NCBI GenBank assembly: GCA_002350615.1
Contig: DEFD01000028.1
Location: 153,918-217,917 of the forward strand
Direction of reading: 5' to 3'
Length of the DNA: 64,000 nucleotides
Source: Bacteroidales bacterium UBA2861
GTDB taxonomy: Bacteria; Bacteroidota; Bacteroidia; Bacteroidales; UBA932
Under the pieces are notes generated by a model. That model had not been told where the DNA came from, made no database searches, and was given only the letters and a program-made list of their open reading frames with translations. The position numbers were made by a program, and so were the translations under genes. Shown piece after piece: positions 59,303-64,000 of this stretch; the first letter of the stretch is position 1; each line of letters starts with the position of its first letter.

Positions 59303-60406
59303 ATGATGTCCAATACCTATTATAATATTATAAAGAGCTTCGCAATCATTGCCGCAGCCCTCGGCGCACTGTCCTGCGCCAAAATAGAAGACGTTCCCGA
59401 ACCCAAGAACAGCGACAAGTACCGCAGTAAAGTGGACTTCGACGTTCTTGTCACCAGGGATGGTGAGATGATTCCTAAACACCGTGCCGGAATAATGTCC
59501 CGCAGCGCCGGATTCGAATCCTCCGACAAAATGGCCACCATGAACAAAGATCTTGCATTCGGTCTTGTAGGCATAGATTATGCCAAAGGTGATCTACTTG
59601 TCGACAATGCCAAGGTGAGCAACACCGGGAACGGCTACAGCGGCTGGTTTGAAAATTACCTCTGGGATGACGCTAACAGCCTGAGTTTCAGCGCATATTA
59701 CCCCTATGTGAACAGTCTTGAATACGGGGAGGATTTCCTTAATTATTCCATACCTTATTCAATAAAAGAAACCGAGGCAGGTCCGCTTGTTTCCAAGACA
59801 GTCGAAAAAGCGGTTAGCCAGCTGAACATGATTCCCCTCGTGTTCCAGCACATCACGAACGACATCGGCTTCAAGATCTGTGATGTAACTCCCGATCCTC
59901 AGCTCCAGGGACATATCCGTCTTCGCAAAGTGACAGCCACAAATGTCGCCCAGGCCGGAATATATATCAACGACGTACAGGGAAATACCGGCAGCTGGCA
60001 CCGCCAGGGCTTCTACCGCAGCATCGTCGTGTTTGAGGGAGACGCCCCTGTGGGAGTCGGCTCCAAAGAGGAAAGATTCGTAGGTTTCGACCAGCTGGTG
60101 GACCGTATGGCCGACAGTCACCGCTACTATTCTATCCCTGACGATATCGAAATAGGCAAACAGTGCGTGGAAGTAATATATGATGTGGATCCGATCACCA
60201 TTGACGGTTACACACACAAGCCCCTGAAAAATCAGGTCGCCAAATATATGCTTTACGGCCTTCTTCCGGACAATATGTTCGTGTACGGGAAGCAATACAC
60301 CTTCCACTTGGGACTCGATCTCAGCGAAATATTCAAACAGATTTCTTTTACGGCCTCGGTCAGTGACTGGGAAACGCATATTTACGAAAACAATGACGAT
60401 TTCTGA
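59303..60406 (+). CDS. Fimbrillin-family lipoprotein paired with a membrane regulator
   Basis: Start at 59303 (MMSNTYYN), after the promoter; the longer frame to 59243 would start inside the -33 box. 367 residues; lipobox A-L-S-C. Motifs: NSLSFSAYYPYVNS, MIPLVFQHITNDIGFKI, and the closing FTASVSDWETHIYEN. It is divergent from the main fimbrial operon and its stop overlaps the start of the AraC gene (TGATG). It may be an alternative pilin, or a sensor subunit whose state is read by the membrane regulator. Confidence 0.82.
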   Translation: MMSNTYYNIIKSFAIIAAALGALSCAKIEDVPEPKNSDKYRSKVDFDVLVTRDGEMIPKHRAGIMSRSAGFESSDKMATMNKDLAFGLVGIDYAKGDLLVDNAKVSNTGNGYSGWFENYLWDDANSLSFSAYYPYVNSLEYGEDFLNYSIPYSIKETEAGPLVSKTVEKAVSQLNMIPLVFQHITNDIGFKICDVTPDPQLQGHIRLRKVTATNVAQAGIYINDVQGNTGSWHRQGFYRSIVVFEGDAPVGVGSKEERFVGFDQLVDRMADSHRYYSIPDDIEIGKQCVEVIYDVDPITIDGYTHKPLKNQVAKYMLYGLLPDNMFVYGKQYTFHLGLDLSEIFKQISFTASVSDWETHIYENNDDF

Positions 60407-61770
60407 TGCTTAAGACGCTGATAATTTTCATGCCCGTCGTGACATGCGCATTCTGGATCCTTATCCACATCCTGGAGGGATTCAGATTACGTAGTTTTGG
60501 GAACGTCGTAACACTGCTGATCTTTACAGCTTTGTTCTTGTTCAGCGACAGCTGCTATACTGACGTCCGCACGAATTGGAGCATCATAACTACGACAGGA
60601 CTGATCGCGCAGTTTGCGACGCCCTGCATAATTCCCATAGTGGGCTCGTACCTTAGACGATTGCGCAACGATCCAGGTCCTCACCCGCTTCAGCTCCTTT
60701 GGATTATTGCTCCCGCGGCTTTGCTGACCTCGGGGCTTCTACTGTATTTCCTTTCAGGAGACACTGCCATACAACAATTCTATGCCGATCTGGAAGCGCA
60801 TGGCTCTGCAATCCTCAAGAACTACAAGGGTACCACTGTCATGCTGTATTTCATCTCGACGGCAATGGTCTACAGGCTTGTAATTGCTCTGGAGCTGTTA
60901 ATATTTATTGTAACCGGTATTCACGACGCCCTCAGGGACAAGTCCAAATTCTCCCATGTCATAGGCTTTTTCTTTGGAGGGAAACGCATACATGTAAAAG
61001 GCCTTCAGTTGTTCAATATCGTCCTGCTCTGGATAGTCATCAGCTTTAAACTGGTCCTGTTCGAGCAATACATTAACGACCATCAATGGACCATGGCGCT
61101 TGCGGCCATACTCATGACAATCGGGATATCAGCGTTCAGTTATACTGCCCTTTTCAGTTCGAAGCCCATGGTGAGCCTGAAGGAAATGATGAACGGGTGG
61201 AAGTACAATTATTCCATACACGACAGGGAGGAAATTACAGAGAGGTATCTGGATGAAATTCTGGAAGAAGCCGATGATGCTACATTAAGGTACATACAGT
61301 CAAAGACGCAGAGCGTAGATATCATCGAGGAGAGCGAGCAAAAAGAACAAAAGACGGAAGAAGTGCCGACGATTGCCGGACATCTTTTCGAGGCTGTGGC
61401 CGACAATCCGGAAGACGACAGCCTCAGGGCGCGTTTCCAGCATCTGATGGTGGATGAGAACCTCTTCCTGCTGCCACGACTAAGCCTCAACGACGTTGCG
61501 GAGCGCCTGCACTCGAATAAGACCTATGTTTCCAAGATGGTAAACAACACCTACAATCTCGGATTCCCGGAACTTATCAATACGCTGCGCGTGGATTACG
61601 CCGAACAGTATATCCTGAACCACCGCAACGCAAGGCAGGACGAAATAGCCACAGCCTGCGGATTCCTGAGCGCATCTTCATTCAACAACACTTTCAAAAA
61701 GATCACCGGAATGACGCCCAAGATGTGGGTTGCAAACGAGGATCGCAAACGCGAAAGAAAGGCCGACTGA
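60406..61770 (+). CDS. Membrane-embedded AraC-family transcriptional regulator
   Basis: 454 residues. Six to seven hydrophobic helices fill residues ~1-250 (e.g. LIIFMPVVTCAFWILIHIL, VVTLLIFTALFLF, LLWIIAPAALLTSGLLLYFL, LFNIVLLWIVISFKLVLF), then a charged linker and an AraC-type double HTH (~345-450: LSLNDVAERLHSNKTYVSKMVNN, ATACGFLSASSFNNTFKKITGMTP). Membrane-bound AraC proteins of this design occur in Bacteroidetes, but their signal is unknown. Coupled translation with the fimbrillin gene and position next to the fimbrial operon suggest it controls fimbrial expression. Confidence 0.85.
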   Translation: MLKTLIIFMPVVTCAFWILIHILEGFRLRSFGNVVTLLIFTALFLFSDSCYTDVRTNWSIITTTGLIAQFATPCIIPIVGSYLRRLRNDPGPHPLQLLWIIAPAALLTSGLLLYFLSGDTAIQQFYADLEAHGSAILKNYKGTTVMLYFISTAMVYRLVIALELLIFIVTGIHDALRDKSKFSHVIGFFFGGKRIHVKGLQLFNIVLLWIVISFKLVLFEQYINDHQWTMALAAILMTIGISAFSYTALFSSKPMVSLKEMMNGWKYNYSIHDREEITERYLDEILEEADDATLRYIQSKTQSVDIIEESEQKEQKTEEVPTIAGHLFEAVADNPEDDSLRARFQHLMVDENLFLLPRLSLNDVAERLHSNKTYVSKMVNNTYNLGFPELINTLRVDYAEQYILNHRNARQDEIATACGFLSASSFNNTFKKITGMTPKMWVANEDRKRERKAD

Positions 61771-61793
61771 AAACAGCCGGCCTTTCTTCTTCT
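61757..61793 (+). terminator. Rho-independent terminator overlapping the AraC stop codon
   Basis: GAAAGGCCG (61757-61765) pairs with CGGCCTTTC (61778-61786), followed by TTCTTCT. The stem includes the stop codon's flanks. Confidence 0.7.
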
Positions 61794-61890
61794 GTGCCCC
61801 TAACCGTGGTATTCTCGAACCTTTTGCTGGAGGGGATAGAGCGATTGTGGGAAAATCATGAGTTTTTGCCGAATCCAAAGCACTTTCCTC

Positions 61891-61921
61891 TTGCAACTGT
61901 TTATTGTTGTTTGTAGATTTG
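61891..61921 (+). promoter_or_regulatory. Promoter of the Bro-N gene
   Basis: TTG (61891-61893), 20 nt, then TAGATTTG (61914-61921), 20 nt before the ATG at 61942. Confidence 0.5.
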
Positions 61922-61941
61922 TTGAACAAACATATCGGACT

Positions 61942-62784
61942 ATGTCAAACTTGGAACAGATACAACTATTTGGAGAGAAGCAGATAAGAACTGCCTGGAA
62001 CGATGCCGAGGAGAAGTGGTATTTCTCCGTAATAGATATTATAGCTGCACTGGTGGATACGGATCGCCCAAGAAAGTATTGGTCCGACCTGAAACGGAAA
62101 CTGATTGCAGAAGGGAGTGAGTTGTCCGAAAAAATCGGACAACTGAAAATGAAATCGTCGGACGGGAAAATGTATGCTACAGATGTTGCCGATCAAGAGC
62201 AACTCTTCCGTCTTGTTCAGTCAATACCATCTCCGAAGGTCGAACCTATAAAAGTATGGATTGCGCGAGTTGCCAGCGAACGGATTGATGAAATGATAGA
62301 TCCTGAGATCTCTATTGACCGGGCCATAGAGATGTATCGGCGCAAGGGATACTCGGAGGAGTGGATCAATCAACGACTTCAAGGCAAAAGGGAACGTAAG
62401 AAACTTACCGATGAATGGAAACGAGTTGGTGTAAAGGAAAAGCAATATGCAATCCTGACAAATGCGATTTATGAGGTATGGTCGGGCATGACTGCGAAAG
62501 AATATAAGCATCTTAAAGGCCTGAAAAAAGAAAACCTTAGAGACAATATGACTGATACGGAAAGTGCTCTAACCACGCTTGCCGAAGTGGCAACCAGGGA
62601 GATATCGCAGAATGAGGACCCCGGGACAATCACCCATAGCATCGATATCGCCCGCAGAGGAGGTGGCGTGGCCAAAGTGGCTCGCGAAGCCTTGGAAGAC
62701 CAGTTGGGAAGAAGCATTATATCCTCTGAGAATGCCAAGACGTTGAATAATCCGGAAACACCCAAAGAGATAGAGGAGCAATAA
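61942..62784 (+). CDS. Bro-N domain protein (phage antirepressor-like)
   Basis: Start at 61942 (MSNLEQIQLFGEKQIRTAWN) because it follows the promoter and begins the domain; the frame is open to 61858. 280 residues. The N-terminal ~110 residues match the BRO N-terminal DNA-binding domain (WYFSVIDIIAALVDTDRPRKYWSDLK, DVADQEQLFRLVQSIPSPKVEPIKVWIARV). The C-terminal part (~125-250) is the conserved partner region of chromosomal Bro-N proteins (ERIDEMIDPEISIDRAIEMYRRKGYS, KEYKHLKGLKKENLRDNM). Such genes are common cargo of phages and integrated elements. AT-rich codons differ from the rest of the window, suggesting transfer. Confidence 0.85.
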   Translation: MSNLEQIQLFGEKQIRTAWNDAEEKWYFSVIDIIAALVDTDRPRKYWSDLKRKLIAEGSELSEKIGQLKMKSSDGKMYATDVADQEQLFRLVQSIPSPKVEPIKVWIARVASERIDEMIDPEISIDRAIEMYRRKGYSEEWINQRLQGKRERKKLTDEWKRVGVKEKQYAILTNAIYEVWSGMTAKEYKHLKGLKKENLRDNMTDTESALTTLAEVATREISQNEDPGTITHSIDIARRGGGVAKVAREALEDQLGRSIISSENAKTLNNPETPKEIEEQ

Positions 62785-62823
62785 CCAATTATATTAGTGC
62801 AATTATCTTTACCATACACAGCG

Positions 62824-63360
62824 ATGATAACTACAATAGACCAAAACAAATTAAAAATCGCGATTGACTGGATTAACAAACTCGCCAACGGGATGAATCC
62901 GCTTGATGGTAGTACACTTCCTGATAGCGACATCGTGAACAACGTTCACATCTCCCGCTGCCTGTTCTACGTATCCCATGTGCTTGAAGATGCTGGGAAG
63001 AAATCATCCTCCCGTCAGAAGCAGTATGAACTTGAGTTTCAGCTTACCCCGGAGATAGCGTCAAAGGTCTATATTGCCGAGAGAACGGGTATCGCTATGT
63101 TCGTCAAGGAGATCAACAAAGTGATTCCTGAAAATATGCAACCTTTGGCCGCATCAAAAGTGACCCAGTGGCTGGTTTCGGTTGGGTACCTTGTAGAGCA
63201 GCAAAGCAATGACGGCCGCAAATACAAGGCTCCGACAGAACTCGGAACATCCATCGGAATGACATCCGCATGGAGAGGTGGCTCTCAGGGACAGTATCTC
63301 GCTGTTTCCTATGATGCCAACGCGCAGCACTTTATCCTTGAGAATCTTTTCAAGCTATAG
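62824..63360 (+). CDS. Unknown protein resembling the N-terminal extension of Bacteroidetes helicases
   Basis: Start at 62824 (MITTIDQNKLKIAIDWINKLANG); an ATG at 62797 is an alternative. 178 residues. The opening DWINKLANGMNPLDGSTLPDSDIVNNVHISRCLFYVSHVLED recalls a segment I remember from the N-termini of Bacteroidetes SF1 helicase-like proteins; this is memory, not a search. The last ~100 residues look like a winged-helix domain (ASKVTQWLVSVGYLVEQQSNDGRKYKAPTELG). Its stop overlaps the stop of the converging helicase gene by 6 nt. Possibly part of a mobile or defence-related module. Confidence 0.55.
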   Translation: MITTIDQNKLKIAIDWINKLANGMNPLDGSTLPDSDIVNNVHISRCLFYVSHVLEDAGKKSSSRQKQYELEFQLTPEIASKVYIAERTGIAMFVKEINKVIPENMQPLAASKVTQWLVSVGYLVEQQSNDGRKYKAPTELGTSIGMTSAWRGGSQGQYLAVSYDANAQHFILENLFKL

Positions 63361-64000
63361 CTCGATTTCGCCTCGCTTTAGCATATTCTCATAGTACGTC
63401 AGGTTGATTTTCCGGTTGCAGCCGCTCTTATCGGGTTTATAGTTCGTGCAACCAAGGAAGGGTGTGTTGTCTTTTTTCCTAACAATGAGATAGCCGTCCT
63501 TACAACAGTCACACTTGAGGATGGGGAGTATGCCGCCGGAGAGGTCGTTGGTCATGAAGTCACAGATTTCAGGCTCATTCGTGCAGAGCCATAGACGCAG
63601 ACCAAAGTCCTTCTTCTGTCGAACTCGAAGCGGATAGCCACATATCGGGCAGCGTTTAATCATTGAGATGTCCGGCGAGTCAGTCTTGGAGATGTCCAGG
63701 TCGCCGTTGACGTGGACTACCGAATAGTCCTGAATCAGTTCTGCCACGAATCGAGACGGGCGCTGCTGGGGTACTACAATATAGACACGATTCTTTGTGC
63801 GGGTCATCGCCACATAGAATAGGCGACGTTCCTCTGCGTATTCAATCGTGCGGTCCTCCTTGATGACCAATTTCATCACCGGATCGTCTTCAATTTTGGA
63901 CGGGAAGCCGAAGACGGCGTTGGCGGCATTGATGATGATGACGTTGTCGTAGCCGAGACCCTTTGCGCGATGTGCGGTCAGGAAGGTAATCTTCGCTTTT
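63355..64000 (-). CDS. UvrD/REP-type helicase, C-terminal part with zinc ribbons (5' end outside window)
   Basis: The frame is open to the window edge, so about 215 C-terminal residues are seen. Helicase motif V region TAHRAKGLGYDNVIIINA and motif VI RRLFYVAMTRTKNRVYIVVP identify a superfamily 1 helicase. The tail has two cysteine clusters, CPIC...CTNEPEIC and CDCC...CTNYKPDKSGC, like topoisomerase-type zinc ribbons that bind DNA. It would unwind DNA in repair or in defence. It converges on the 62824 gene with overlapping stops. Confidence 0.85.
   Translation of the reverse strand, partial: KAKITFLTAHRAKGLGYDNVIIINAANAVFGFPSKIEDDPVMKLVIKEDRTIEYAEERRLFYVAMTRTKNRVYIVVPQQRPSRFVAELIQDYSVVHVNGDLDISKTDSPDISMIKRCPICGYPLRVRQKKDFGLRLWLCTNEPEICDFMTNDLSGGILPILKCDCCKDGYLIVRKKDNTPFLGCTNYKPDKSGCNRKINLTYYENMLKRGEIEL

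Overview
The window looks like a chromosomal segment of a gut-type Bacteroidales bacterium. The evidence is a set of lipoprotein fimbrillins (Mfa/FimA-like), a DUF3575/DUF5119 fimbrial set, a hybrid two-component system (HTCS), Bacteroidetes-type promoters (TAnnTTTG -7 boxes, some with TTTG about 19 nt upstream) and few Shine-Dalgarno sequences. Base composition is fairly GC-rich up to about 61.8 kb, and visibly more AT-rich in the last 2 kb. The genus cannot be fixed from the sequence alone; an uncultured Rikenellaceae/Cryptobacteroides-like lineage would fit.

Region 1 (1-9.9 kb): the end of a secreted protein, then two paralogous cassettes. Each cassette has a conserved upstream element, a 47-56 aa microprotein with a YLSPE motif and a W-E-x-aromatic end, and a large lipoprotein with a fimbrillin-like N-terminus and many Asn/Cys/Gly repeats. 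The first cassette continues into an SGNH/DUF4886 lipoprotein and a secreted dihydrodipicolinate-synthase-like protein. Hairpin repeats, two of them exact 51-bp tandem copies, close the region.

Region 2 (10.2-22.1 kb): a leftward eight-gene operon behind a strong promoter and next to a divergent IclR regulator. It encodes a secreted glycosidase-like protein, an SDR dehydrogenase, an IlvD/Edd-type dehydratase, a KDPG-type aldolase, a flavoprotein, a DUF1116 protein, a cupin plus metallo-beta-lactamase fusion and a sodium:solute symporter. The likely role is uptake and breakdown of a sugar acid through a 2-keto-3-deoxy intermediate.

Region 3 (22.0-40.5 kb): a GH43-like gene and, divergently, a tight nine-gene rightward operon: DUF6259 glycosidase-like, HTCS, DUF5107-TPR, esterase/beta-propeller fusion, sialidase-like propeller, two cellulase-like proteins carrying three copies of one catalytic domain, and GH43. 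It resembles a polysaccharide utilization locus but has no SusC/SusD pair in view. One cellulase-like gene carries an in-frame cluster of four DNA hairpins.

Region 4 (40.5-44.7 kb): a signalling operon with a TPR-sensor histidine kinase broken by an in-frame TAA, a lone receiver protein, a second TPR membrane sensor without a kinase, and a small two-helix membrane protein.

Region 5 (44.8-61.8 kb): a leftward eight-gene fimbrial operon (58.8 to 44.8 kb) from one promoter with a long leader. Divergently from it lie a fimbrillin lipoprotein and a membrane-embedded AraC-type regulator that probably controls it.

Region 6 (61.8-64 kb): an AT-richer patch with a Bro-N antirepressor-like gene, a small unknown gene and the C-terminal end of a UvrD-like helicase with zinc ribbons; probably acquired DNA.
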